The notes under the pieces: model-generated
Seen by the model: only the letters and a program-made list of their open reading frames with translations
Told to the model about the DNA's origin: nothing
The model's database searches: none
Shown: positions 10,841 to 21,587 of the stretch, piece after piece
Position numbering within the stretch: the first letter of the stretch is position 1
Layout of the letters: every line of letters starts with the position of its first letter
Assembly: GCA_030581615.1 (NCBI GenBank)
Contig: JAKTTT010000003.1
Location: forward strand, 186,001 to 250,000
Source of the DNA: Alloascoidea africana
Lineage: Eukaryota; Ascomycota; Alloascoideomycetes; Alloascoideales; Alloascoideaceae
Direction of reading: 5' to 3'
Length of the DNA: 64,000 nt
Made by a program: the position numbers and the translations under genes

Positions 10841-11879
10841 CTACGTACTATTTGATGAGATTAAGAATATTTGAATTTCTCTCGTTCCTGGCTTGTGAAA
10901 AGCCCAATTCTGTTCATCTTCCGGTTTACCAATTGTAGCGGCACAACTTATTTCCAAGCCCGTTTCCCAACATATCTGCTTAAACTCCTCAACTGTTTTC
11001 TCATTGCGTATTGTGGCTGCAATGAAAACCTTTGCGTTTCTGGTTTTCATCAAACATTCTTTTAAACATTTGACAAGATTTGGAAGCACACAGGTATCAT
11101 AGGTAACATCAGCTGCCAATACATATTTGCAATTGTTGGGAATAGATGTTTCCCCCCATAGTAATTGCTCACATTTTATAACAGAATCAAGTTTCAAAGA
11201 GTTGAGTTCAAGACTTTCTTTCCATCCTTTGATAACTTCGTCTGATCCATCTGTAATGTAAACCATTTGGGGTTCCAGATATTTCGCAATAAACATCCCC
11301 ACAAGACCTGTTCCCGAACCCAGCTCCAAAACGTTTTCTCCCCGAATGTTCTTGATCAGATCTGGATCGTTTGCTAAATAATCAACAAGTGCTAAAGCAC
11401 CTTCCCAGGTTCGGTTTCCTGTAGTGCCCATCCCCGATATCAACCGTGGTGACTCAGCCAGTTTGATTGTTAAATTGTTGAATTTTTCCAGGAGCATATT
11501 TCTTGCCTCTGAATTTCTTGGCTCGATAGTATACGTCAATACATCTTTGACAAAGGGATCGGATTCAGGAACTGAGAGAAGAGAAATGTAAATGTCGTAT
11601 AGATCTTCTTCGATTTCAACCTTTTGAGAATATGTTAGAATCCTTGGGATCAAAACACCAAAAAAAAAAAAAAAGTATGGATGAAAAATTACTTACTCCT
11701 TCGTTTTCTAACCGAGAAATACAACTTTTCAACAAATTCTTACAGTAATGTTGGTTATGCAAACAGATGATACGCGCCAAATTGCAAAGATCCAGTTGAT
11801 CAAGCTCGGAAATGTCATCGGGCAATTGTAAACGTTGAATTGGTATCCTTTGAAGAGCCTGTTTTGTAAGAAAGTCCAT
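10841..11879 (-). CDS. EFM3: EFM3-like protein-lysine methyltransferase, two exons
   Basis: Seven-beta-strand SAM-dependent methyltransferase of the EEF2KMT/Efm3 type, which methylates a lysine of elongation factor 2 in the cytosol. Exons are 11697-11879 and 10841-11620 (320 aa), joined in phase 0 across a 76-nt intron with GTAAGT donor and TTCTAAC branch. Features seen: an N-terminal helical region, SGMGTTGNRTWEGALALVDYL, the SAM-binding VLELGSGTGLVGMF (about residues 156-169), YITDGSDEV as motif II, and VLAADVTYDT after strand 4. The tail WAFHKPGTREIQIFLI fits the family. The exact substrate is inferred from family resemblance. Confidence 0.75.
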
Positions 11880-12063
11880 TCTTTACTTTTTCATGATCTA
11901 ATAATGACATCAGTTGATGATGGGGGGAAAAGTTGAAAAATTCAGGTCATCATCGCTAGACCCACCCACATTTCTCTTTTAGATGTTAGTCATTGCTGAC
12001 TCAGCCACAATGGAAGGATAAACTCCATCTTGCTCTGTTCTTTTTTTCTTTTCGTAGTGAAAG

Positions 12064-12639
12064 ATGGGCCAAAGTGTTTCTGAATTAAAAGATGAGTTGA
12101 AACTGATTTCTGAACATATACAAGATCTTGAATCAGGACCCAAACACAATCTCTCTAAAAGTCAAGCATTATCAAATCTTTACTATGACAGGTACATCAT
12201 CATCATCATCATCATCTAATTTTTTATCAGTTTTAATGTTTCTTGGTAAACTAACTTGATTGTGTATTGTAGAGCGCAAGTGAACTTGAAAATGAACAAA
12301 TTTGAAACGGCAATTATAGATCTGAATAGAAGCGCTGCAATTGCAGAATTGGAACAAGATTGGATTGGTGTTGGGAACTGTCTTTTGGGGAAGGGCAATA
12401 TCGAGTTTAATTTTTTGAAAAACTTGTCCAATAGTTCAAAATCTCTAATGCTTGCAGAGAATTATTTCTCGTTTGCGGAATTGGAGAATGATGAACCAGA
12501 ATCACAAAAGATTTTACAATCGTATAGGGATTCTCTAAATGAATTGAAAAGGAAATTGGAAACGCAGACTATCATCGCGTCATCCCTATCCACTGGGCCC
12601 GGGCCTCGGACTATCAAAGTGAAACGAAGAGAAGAGTAG
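12064..12639 (+). CDS. Small TPR-like hypothetical protein, two exons
   Basis: Not recognised. Exons 12064-12191 and 12273-12639 give 164 aa. The 81-nt intron (GTACAT donor, ACTAAC branch, TTGTAG acceptor) contains a short CAT array and splits an Arg codon. The middle (NLYYDRAQVNLKMNKFETAI) has the spacing of one TPR helix pair, and the following helices keep a similar pattern. The C-terminus is a Lys-rich helix plus a basic tail (TIKVKRREE). It lies divergent to EFM3 with 184 bp between starts. Gene status rests on the good intron and the coding character of both exons. Confidence 0.6.
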
Positions 12640-13037
12640 ACGTTACCAGAGAATTGATTGTTGTCCAAGGAACAACTCTTGGTGAAGATGTCAGTTGATA
12701 GGGACCTATTGCCAAGATTTGTTTTATAATCCTTTAAAACCGCATACGATTGATTTTATTTTTCCTTCTTCTGGACCATCAAACCTTTTGATATCCCTCA
12801 ATTAACAATAACGCTTTAACGAATAAAAATCTTGCGATAGGACCCGATCAACTGGTATCTTCTTCCACAGTCCATGGGATAGTAAAAAAAGAATCAACAC
12901 AACCGGCTCAATGGTTTCTTGTCTGGAGTTGAGTTGACAATCAATCGGACAAGCAACTCTTCTAAAAACAACAATTTACTACTTATCTTTTTTTGTTTGT
13001 CTTCATTCTATGTGAAAAAAAAAAATGGCATTAAAAA
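12640..13037. other. Convergent intergenic region
   Basis: 3' flanks of the TPR-like gene and PRP2. AT-rich with an A run at about 13015-13024; nothing else seen. Confidence 0.6.
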
Positions 13038-16000
13038 TTACTTTCTGCTTTTTGGTCTTTTGGCTTCTAATATATCCTCTTTAAAATAATGTGGTGCCAA
13101 TTGTACCAACCATTCGGGCTTTATCGGCATACAATTTCTCATGAATTCTTTATTCGTCAGCACAAGCTCATTGTAAAGAATCCATCGTGGTGCTGGTTTT
13201 TTCTTGAAAACAGCACTTGATGGATGAATGTAAATCGTTTCATTTCTCGTTTTAACCGCTCTGTAATTCTCTCCATTTCGATTAAGTCTCGCAGCGTTAG
13301 GGAAAAACCCAGAAACTATTGATTTCATTATTCTCTCAGTTATCGTTGCCACAGAGTTCTCAGCCCGTGGCTTATCAATCTGTATCTCAACCCTATCACA
13401 TAGCCTTACCAATTGATCCCTCACGTCTCTCGCTCTACACAAATTCTTGTACTGCAAAAAATTGTCCTGTGCCCACTGTTTCGAAAAACCGGTATCAACC
13501 CACTGGTTCCAAATCTCCAAAAGTGCCAAATGGTCTCCACCTTCCGGCTGGATAAATGCTTGTTTTGCCCTATCTGCATGTATTTTGTTCTCTTTGGGCC
13601 GAAAGAATAGTGACGAAGTCTCACCGAGCATAGATACAACGGATATCACCTCATCAACACAGTTAAACTTATCACTCGCGATAATGGCTTTCGAGACCAT
13701 TGGATCCGTGGGGAATTCCGCCTGTTGTCGGCCTGTTTTGGTCAGTTCCCCATTGCTGTTTAGCGCTCCAAGTGCATACAACAGTTCGAGCGCTTTTATT
13801 AACATGTCATTAGGAGGAGAATCCATAAAATCAAAATGGAGTAGGTCGTTGATTCCGAGTGACATTAGCGTCAGCACCACACTGGCCAAATTTGTTCTCA
13901 AAATCTCAGGAGAAGTTGTCGCTGGCATTTCGTTGTTATACGCCCATTTTGTATATAGCCTAAAGCATTTGCCAGGCCCCACACGACCCGCTCTTCCTGC
14001 TCTTTGCTCTGCACTGGCTCTTGAACAAGGGGTTACCACCAGAGACTCCATTCCTGTCCGTGGGTTATAAACGTTCTCTTTTACAAATCCCGGATCAATG
14101 ACAAAGGATACACCATCGATAGTGATTGAGGTTTCTGCGATATTTGTCGCCAATACCACTTTCCTAGAGTTTTTAGGTGTTGGTTCAAAGATTTTGGCTT
14201 GAAGATCGGGAGGCAGATTTGCATAAATCGGACAGATGATGAGGGGTCGAATACTGGTGCCCAATTTCCGTGCTGAATCCACAAGGCTTTCTTCCATTGC
14301 CTCAATTTCTTCTTGACCAGTTAAAAACACTAAAATGTCACCATCGCCTTGTGATATGTGGATCTGGAAAACTGTTTGTATTGCTGCTTGAAGGTAATTT
14401 GCTTCAGGCTGTGGTGTGAAATAGTACTCAACGGGGAATGTTTTCCCCGGGATGTTAAAAATCGGAGCATTATCAAAATATTCGGAAAACTTTTTAGCAT
14501 CCAGTGTTGCAGAAGAAATTAAAAGTTTGAGATCAGGTCGACTTCGTGCAATGTCTTTGACCAGGCCAAATAAAATGTCTGTGTGAAGTGTTCTCTCATG
14601 GGCTTCATCAATCATCAGAGCAGAATATGCAGATAGTTCAGGGTCGGTTAAAAACTCTCGTAGAAGCATACCATCTGTCATATATTTTAGTATCGTTTTC
14701 TCAGATGACTTGTCTTCGAAACGAATTGAGTAACCCACCTCCATGCCTATTCTAACCCCCATTTCCTCCGCAACTCTTGCCGCAACAGACATTGCAGCGA
14801 CTCGACGAGGTTGTGTACAGCCAACTTTCATCCCGTTTTTGGTATATCCGGCCTCGTGGAGATATTGTGGAAGTTGTGTGGTTTTCCCTGAACCTGTGTT
14901 TCCCACCACAATTAGAATTTGATGTGTCTCTAGTGCCTCCAACAATTGGTCCTTGTAGCGACAAACGGGTAGAGACTTTCTCACGTCCTCGATCGTTTTC
15001 GCCTTGGCCTCAGCTTGTTTGATCTCCTCAAGCAGTTGCGAATCCTTTTGTGAAAGCTGAGGAGTTGAAGATGTTAAACCTCCCCCATTTTTATTTACAA
15101 AATTGATGGCTTGACTCATATCAAAGATGTATTCGTATTCTTCGGTAACAGGTTCATCTTTTTTGGTCTTTTCCGTTGTGCGAGTCTTTGCAAGTTGTTC
15201 ACTTTCCCATTGATTGTACTCGTTTTCCGGAGCTTTATCATAATCGTTATATCTCTGGTATAACGCTGCTTCTTTCCGCTTTCTATCGATTTTGCCTTGT
15301 TCTGTAATGTAATCTTCAGGAAGTTGATACCCCTGTGATCCATCATCGATCTGTTTCCGTTCGTGGACAATTTTTAAAAGCGTCCGTTTTTCTTGAATAT
15401 CTTGCTGTTCTCGTTTTGTCAAGTTCTCCCATCCGTATTGTTGAACATCTTGTTCCAATTCCACCATTTCTCTTTCGAATAACGCGAGCTTTTCCTGTTC
15501 TCTTCTATTTAGATATTGTTGTCTTGCGGCAACTCTCATTTTTTCGATTTCACTTCGATGACTGGATACATCATTTGCAATTTTGTCGCGTAACCGAGAG
15601 TTTTCATCTTGTTTAGATGAAAGATTTTCTACGTATTTAGGATTCTTTGAATCTTTTTCCTTTAACCGTTTTGCAAACTCGTCGCGTTCTCGTCGATCTT
15701 GAGAAGATGAGCGTGACGCTGGTTTTTCCTCTTCCTCTTCCTCTTTCTCTTCATCATCATCATCTTCTTCTATTTCCTCTTCGTCACTACTATAGTCGTC
15801 GTCACTTCCCCTCCTTTTTCGTCTTTTGCTTGTCATTTCTGTTTTCAGCCGCTTTATATGTTCGCGGTCATCACTACTGGCACGACCAGCTTTCTCCTTC
15901 TTCGGTTCATTCTTGCCTTCATCTTCATCTTCATCATCGTATAAAGCTCTTTTGGCCCTAGGTATCGTTCGTACTGTTGAAGTTGTAGGAGCTGAACTAA

Positions 16001-16274
16001 CCCGCACTGGCATATCTGGATGGACTCTTCGGAAAAGCTCATCTGAAAAGCTTCTCGCCTCTGAGGAACCAGGAAACCCATATTCTCGTAGTCTGCCAAA
16101 CAGTGCCGATGTGTCATGAGCCGCTTCTGCGATGCTTAGAACTGCAGAGGGAAGCGAATCGTCAGTGGCACCAAGAAGCTTGCATTGTAGTTAGTAAAAT
16201 CATAATCTAGAATAGGCCCTTGTTTTAGTGAAGTAACTTACATTTGCAATGTTGTCTGATATCCACTGGTTCAT
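13038..16274 (-). CDS. PRP2: PRP2/DHX16-type spliceosomal DEAH helicase, two exons
   Basis: ATP-dependent RNA helicase that remodels the activated spliceosome before step 1. Exon 1 is only 33 nt (16242-16274, MNQWISDNIAN). A 63-nt intron (GTAAGTTAC donor, ACTAAC branch, CAAG acceptor) precedes exon 2 (13038-16178). The product is 1057 aa. The tiny exon is supported because MNQWISDNIANLLG joins in frame to a helical N-terminal domain like that of DHX16. An acidic/basic linker follows, then the helicase core: GNTGSGKTTQ (about 440), the DEAH box in MIDEAHERT (about 532), SAT, and QRAGRAGRVGPGKCFRLY. A winged-helix, ratchet and OB region completes it. The SIRFEDKSS and GFFPNAARLN motifs fit Prp2 rather than Prp22 or Prp43. 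Confidence 0.88.
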
Positions 16275-16358
16275 CTCTTGGTGATTAATGTTGAAATGCA
16301 GAGTTTACAGTGAGATTCAAAGCATAAGCGTAATTTACAGAACGCTGTAAATTTCCTC

Positions 16359-16586
16359 CTACTCTATGGGAAAGCCTTGGTAGGTTTCCTTTTGATTGAA
16401 TGAATGGGACACTGAAAATCTCCAATAATTATCAATTGGAGCTTTACTTGCTGATAATGATCCCCTCATAAAGTAATGGATATGAACATGAATATTTCCA
16501 AAGCTAGAATGAGGATCAATATCTGAAACGTATGGAGTAAAGAGTTTAGAATTTACCATCACAACTTCTCTATCAAAGGTCTTCAT
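16359..16586 (-). CDS. Possible small ORF of 75 codons
   Basis: Not recognised. An ATG-initiated frame (MKTFDREVVMVNSK...) lies between PRP2 exon 1 and the 3' end of LPX1, on the same strand as both. Its composition is protein-like (balanced charges; aromatic residues in NYWRFSVSHSF), and it ends 84 bp before the PRP2 start. It could be a small gene, an exon of something larger, or chance. Confidence 0.3.
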   Translation of the reverse strand: MKTFDREVVMVNSKLFTPYVSDIDPHSSFGNIHVHIHYFMRGSLSASKAPIDNYWRFSVSHSFNQKETYQGFPIE

Positions 16587-16657
16587 TCATACGGGATCAA
16601 TATAAATAAACAATAAAATACCATATATATGGGGTGAGGCGGTGGGTCAAGATCTTT

Positions 16658-17873
16658 CTACAACTTGCTCTTGACATGTTTATGAAAGCCTTCCTTTTGT
16701 CTAGATTCCCTGGTGTCGCCAATATTCAAGTCCTCGCTCTGGTGGCCCAACTTCAAGTTTGGAGCATCTGGTTGAACATTGCATCTAGTCGTTACGTAAT
16801 TTCTAATCGCATCGACAATAGAATCAGGCATTTCGCCAACCAAAAGATGCTCCCCTCCTTCAATGTTCAAAGAAGAAACATCGGGTATTCTGCTTCTAAT
16901 TGCCTTCACACTCTCTGGAGGGTTCCAAGTGGCGCTCTTGCCCACAACATGGAGCACTGGAACACGGACAGAGGTCAATAAATCGTAGCCTATGTCAACG
17001 CTGTCAGGGAAGTACATATAGGACACCATTTGCTGTTGCTGGGATGTTCGAGCCTTTACTTTAATCTCTGTGCGGCTATGTTTCAACGGAATCTTCTCGG
17101 CCTCTTTCAAATCTTTGAGAACTCTAGGATGGAAGTTGCGGTAAAAAGACTGGGTATCAAACCACTTGTTGTATTCTTCATCACTGGTAAACTCATCTTT
17201 TATTGCCCGACTTAAAGATTTTAGTAGGTTGTTCGTAGACTTGATAGACTGGGGGTCTTTTCTTCTGTAAATAACAGGTTCTATCGCAATTACAGAGTCA
17301 AATAACAGAGGATCTAGAAACGCAGCACCCAATCTGAACAGCGTAAAAGTTAGTGTTTTTGTTCATGACCATGATGTCACTTTATCGTTTCATGGGTTAT
17401 ACTTACGCTTGGTACCCGCCCATTGAGTGGCCTACTAGGATGGTTCTCCCTACCAGGTTTAATTTCTTCACGGCCCGAGAAATGTCTTTGGACCCATCGA
17501 ACCAGTTGTACTTCCATCCAACCGTTTTGCGGTTCAAAAGCAACGAATCTCCGTGGTTCACGGCATCGATCGAGATGGCCGTGCCCAAGATCCAATTCTG
17601 GTCTCTCTTGTCGTTCCCAGTGAACAGCTGCTCGATGTGATAGTCCCACACTTCTTTGCACATTCCTGTTCCGTGGGCAAACACAAGGTTGACGACCTGT
17701 TTCGGTCCACCGCTCGTCTGGATCACGGAGTCAACGTTGTTCCCCAGAAAACGGGATTCGTAGATGGTGTACACGACGTTCAGCCTGTCATTGGGGTATA
17801 CGGTCGACTCTGGGTACGTCCTGGGATAGTGCGCATCCTGGGTTCTAATGGTCTTGAGATAGGGCAGGGTCAT
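16658..17873 (-). CDS. LPX1: LPX1-like peroxisomal alpha/beta hydrolase, two exons
   Basis: Alpha/beta hydrolase resembling yeast Lpx1, a peroxisomal acyl hydrolase/lipase. Exons 17407-17873 and 16658-17333 give 380 aa (yeast Lpx1 is 387). The 73-nt intron has a GTAAGTAT donor, CACTAAC branch and TTCAG acceptor and splits an Ala codon. Seen: oxyanion region FAHGTGMCKEVW, nucleophile elbow GHSMGG with Ser150, SIDAVNHGDS, and a late EGGEHLLVGE giving the catalytic His. The protein ends in SKL, a canonical PTS1 signal, which strongly supports import into the peroxisome matrix. The start at 17873 (MTLPYLKTI) has TATAAAG 74 bp upstream. Confidence 0.8.
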
Positions 17874-17946
17874 TTTGTCCGTTCTTTCGCTCGAGAAGGA
17901 GAGAGGGATGGGATGGGATGGGACGAGATGGAGGCCCACGGGCCAG

Positions 17947-17953
17947 CTTTATA
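17947..17953 (-). promoter_or_regulatory. TATA box of LPX1
   Basis: TATAAAG on the minus strand, 74 bp upstream of the LPX1 ATG; a CACGTG lies just beyond at 17968-17973. Together they form a compact promoter in the gap of about 170 bp behind the next gene. Confidence 0.5.
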
Positions 17954-18046
17954 AGGTGAGCCGCTCTCACGTGCACGGGCCCCCCACATTTTCGGCTCCC
18001 GCAAGCTTTTTCGGTTATTCTGGTCTATAACATGTTCATTATAATC

Positions 18047-19831
18047 CTACAGGTAAGAGACTCTAAATGTCATGGTTTCTGTACACTTCTTTCGGGGAGG
18101 GAGCAGCAGGTGCGAGTACGCGTAGCCCCCGTACTTCTCCAGCAGGCCCTGGACGAACTCGCCGTGGCGAAGGAGCACGAACGAAGCGATGAAGGCCAGC
18201 AGCCCCATCTGGCGGGCCAGCATGGAGAAGGTGGACGCTCCCTCCTTCTTCATGAGCCCGACCATCTCGAACAACCGAGTGAAGAACCGGATCACCGGGT
18301 TCCCGTCGCTCCTGCGATTGCGTCTGTGCCTCCGCCGCTTTTCTCTCACAAAGTCCGTGTCGAAGCCGCTGCTGCTGGCGTAGCCCTCGTGCTCGTGCAA
18401 GCGATTCTGGCGTCTGGCATCGTATATGCGGTCCCCATACACCACCTCCTCCGGTCTGCCGTAGCCAAATTCTTTGTTGTATTCCTCGGCAAACCCGTCG
18501 CTGCTGTAATTTGCCTGGTTCATGTTCCCGTATCGGCGGTTCGGGGGAGGAGCCTGGAGTGGTGGTGGGCCGCTGAATATTTCCCCTGGCCTGGCCCCTG
18601 ACTCTCCATACCCAGTGTATCTCCTTGGCCGGTCATGGCTACGTCCCTCTCCTTCTTGGTACAAATACTCGTTTCTTCTATACTGGGCATTGGGGGTTTC
18701 TAACAAGCTCTGACCTTGAGGAACCCGAGCTTCTCCTGGAGGTTGAATAGGAGTGGAAGAGACAAAATTGTCCTTGATGTCCATGGCGCCAGCCACAGCA
18801 TCAGCAAATCTTTTGGCGGCAGTGTCTCCTGTTCCACCTTTATCCCCTCTTACTGTGACCATGTCCTTATATGGCTCTTTTCTCTGAGAAAATTGCTGTT
18901 GCTGTTGGGCATATTCCATTCCTTGAGCATTCAAACCACTCGCTTCCTCTGTAACCTCAATTATCTTTTGACCAGAAGCGTTAGCTGTCTGTCCCTTTTC
19001 AACTCTCACAGCTTTCAATTTGTGTAAAGTAGAAACGTATCTGTCCTTTTCCGTCATGCTGAGAAACTGGTTGGTTTGAATATACTCAAACGCTTCGTTC
19101 CATAGTCCCAGTCTAGGCAAAACATGAAGAGTATACTGCTCAATCATCTTTGAATAACTGATCAGTGCTCTTTCATCAAGATTAAAGACTTCTATAGAGG
19201 ATAAATACTCCTGGAGCCTCACTTTCGTAAGCGTGTTTGTCGGACTACAGTACTTTCCCTCTAACAAAACTATCGAAAGTGCAATCTCCGGATGGATATA
19301 ATTCAATCCACCACAGACAAACTTCAACTGGTCCCATAACTCATTGTTGGTGATTCGACTAACTAAATTCAAACGAACAGAACGAGTCCAAATGTTTGGA
19401 GTAGTTGGTTCCAAAATCGGAGATGTGAATTGACCCCCTTTTCGAAAAATATCTTGGTTGGGCTTGATGGTATATTTTGCTGCAATGTCGAGAAGAGCAA
19501 GGTAAAGCCCCCATAGTTTAAGCCATAACTTGAGTTGAATCTGGTTTGCAGAGTAGTATAGAGGAGCAGTCTCAAGAATAGGTGCCAAGACGTTCCAAGA
19601 TTTTAAAAACTTGCGCTCCAAAAAGCGTCGAGCCGCATCATTGTAAGTCTTTTCAATCGTTTGTTCCTTTGTAGGCTGCTTTGGTTTGGCCCGAGACTTA
19701 CGGGGCATGGAAGATGAAGAAGCGTCATTAATCCCGCTGGAAACAGCAACAACTGCATCAGTTGAGCCTTCTGTCTTCACATTAGCGGGACCTACTGGGT
19801 CTGAATGTTTTTTATCGATTGTAGTACTCAT
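18047..19831 (-). CDS. Membrane-anchored protein, possibly PEX26/PEX15-like
   Basis: 594 aa, not firmly recognised. The N-terminal third is helical (YNDAARRFLERKFLKSWNVLAPILETAP onward) and resembles the TPR-like cytosolic domain of fungal Pex26/Pex15, the peroxisomal membrane anchor of the Pex1-Pex6 ATPases. A long polar Gln/Pro/Arg-rich linker follows, then a basic patch (REKRRRHRRNRRS). One hydrophobic segment lies near residues 545-560 (MGLLAFIASFVLLRHG), with only about 35 residues after it, as expected for a tail-anchored protein. It is directly upstream of a PTS1 hydrolase gene on the same strand, which is suggestive but weak evidence. Confidence 0.4.
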   Translation of the reverse strand: MSTTIDKKHSDPVGPANVKTEGSTDAVVAVSSGINDASSSSMPRKSRAKPKQPTKEQTIEKTYNDAARRFLERKFLKSWNVLAPILETAPLYYSANQIQLKLWLKLWGLYLALLDIAAKYTIKPNQDIFRKGGQFTSPILEPTTPNIWTRSVRLNLVSRITNNELWDQLKFVCGGLNYIHPEIALSIVLLEGKYCSPTNTLTKVRLQEYLSSIEVFNLDERALISYSKMIEQYTLHVLPRLGLWNEAFEYIQTNQFLSMTEKDRYVSTLHKLKAVRVEKGQTANASGQKIIEVTEEASGLNAQGMEYAQQQQQFSQRKEPYKDMVTVRGDKGGTGDTAAKRFADAVAGAMDIKDNFVSSTPIQPPGEARVPQGQSLLETPNAQYRRNEYLYQEGEGRSHDRPRRYTGYGESGARPGEIFSGPPPLQAPPPNRRYGNMNQANYSSDGFAEEYNKEFGYGRPEEVVYGDRIYDARRQNRLHEHEGYASSSGFDTDFVREKRRRHRRNRRSDGNPVIRFFTRLFEMVGLMKKEGASTFSMLARQMGLLAFIASFVLLRHGEFVQGLLEKYGGYAYSHLLLPPRKKCTETMTFRVSYL

Positions 19832-21587
19832 CGAAAGATATTAGAACCAGTCATAAGGAGAAATGGGACTGGATTTTAGTTGTAAATTCAAGAGGTTGGC
19901 TATTGACAATTAATTCGAAAACATGTGTCGGGTAACAACCTCTTGAAAAGCTAAGCGCCCATTCCATAACGTCTTGGTTGCCTCTATTAATAGTTTTGTT
20001 TTTTCCTATTGTTTGTGAGAGTTTGGTGTCACCGTTTTTATATGACATAGATAGAAGACAAGGACAAGCAAAATCAGTGTTTTCTAGAAGCATTTTGCAT
20101 GCCGAAAAGCTACATGCATTGTAAATAGCTACACAAGTATTTAGTCCCAAGCTAGTTCACATCTGTAACCGCTTTTCCGAACCATTTGCAATTCGTACCC
20201 AAAACAATACAGGATCAAGTCTTGAAGATTTGTACTGGTTTAGTGGAGTTGGAAGGTTGCATTAACTTTATTCTGTTTTCGGTGACAGGCCATAACTAGG
20301 GGAAGACATTTCTTATCATTTCGCTTATTGAATGTCAAAAAGAAAAAAACAAATCTGTGATTTTTTCATTAAGTTTGTATTGAAGAAAAATACGACCTTG
20401 AGACGTGGGAATTGATTTCTTCCAGCTGCTGTTGCTTAATTCTGACCATTTTACGTTCAATGTGCGGTCTTTGATATTTATATGGCAAAAGAGGTATGTA
20501 CTCAAACATCTATAGTTGTATTGTTAAAAGAAAGAAAAGATACCTGAAGTATAGTTGGAGATGATTTATTTGTTTTTCAGTATTTTCCATAGTCGAGTAA
20601 AAGATTTCCTACACCTTCTTCCAAGATCTTTCTTTTACATAGATGATAAATTCTTTGTTTTTTTGTGATTCCAAATTCTGTACATAAAAGACGCTGCCAA
20701 AATCACGACTTTTAAGCGACTCTGAACCAGTACTTAAATGCTCAAAAAAAAAAAGATTAATCTGAAAGGATTTACAATTAAACAAAGCTGATGAGAATCT
20801 GTTGTTGTGAATATGGAACTTTGTTTACCCATTAATACTTTTAGAACATGGGGATGATAAGTTCTTACAAAATGCACAGTCAAACTGGAAAATATTTATT
20901 AAAGCCTTGTCCTCATCATTGATCTAAAGGACGCTATGATTCTCTGAGTTATGTTCCTCTTCAATCAACAAAACAACTGGATCTCGAAACTTGTACAGAC
21001 TCCACATAAAGTAACATACGTGAAAATTTTCTTGATGCATTTACCAAGACTTTATCCTTTTTATCTACACTTTAACTGAATTTCCCCGTTTTGAGATAAC
21101 GAACGAATCCTTACAGTATAGTCATTTAGATTCAGTTACATGTCAAAACAAAGACTAGAGTGTTGGAGTCGTTCCATACATCTAATGTGATTTATGGCAA
21201 AAGATTAACAGGAAGACCTAGAACTCATTGCGTAACTGTAACTTCCGTCTCTTCACTTCCATCGGATATATTTTCCCAATGGACAGTTATATCTTGCTCA
21301 GCACCAATGGGCATTCTCAATCCTTAAGAAATTTTGTGATACTTTTATGCCTAATTGAAGCTATATTTTGTGACAGACTCGAAACCCGAAATATATAATC
21401 GAGTTACAAGAAAGCTTTTTATTAAGAACGAAACTCAAGATCAGAGATATCTGGTCGCTAAAGAGCTTCATTATTTGTATGAGGTGAACTCATTTTTGAA
21501 ACTTTTTTTACCGGATTTATGATGATCACTTTTCATTTTGATATGAATTCCAATGGCTAAAGTTCTATCACTAAAAACCTAACTCAA
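19832..21587. other. Gene-poor region with interrupted open frames
   Basis: About 1.75 kb between two minus-strand genes. No complete gene is supported. Plus-strand open stretches of 50-65 codons occur, all in the same frame, at about 19936-20123, 21130-21326 and 21358-21524. Minus-strand short frames with splice-like signals lie near 20395-20620. The stop density of the plus frame (roughly 4-5 per 100 codons) is only a little below what base composition predicts. A decayed gene is therefore possible but not shown. Confidence 0.3.

Noticed and set aside
11920-12005. TGATGA ... CTGA spacing resembling a C/D snoRNA
   Set aside because: The flanks cannot form a terminal stem and no rRNA-like guide was recognised.
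19851-20150. 99-codon minus-strand frame next to the PEX26-like gene
   Set aside because: Begins with TTG, no ATG near the start, no motif; kept only as part of the unexplained interval.
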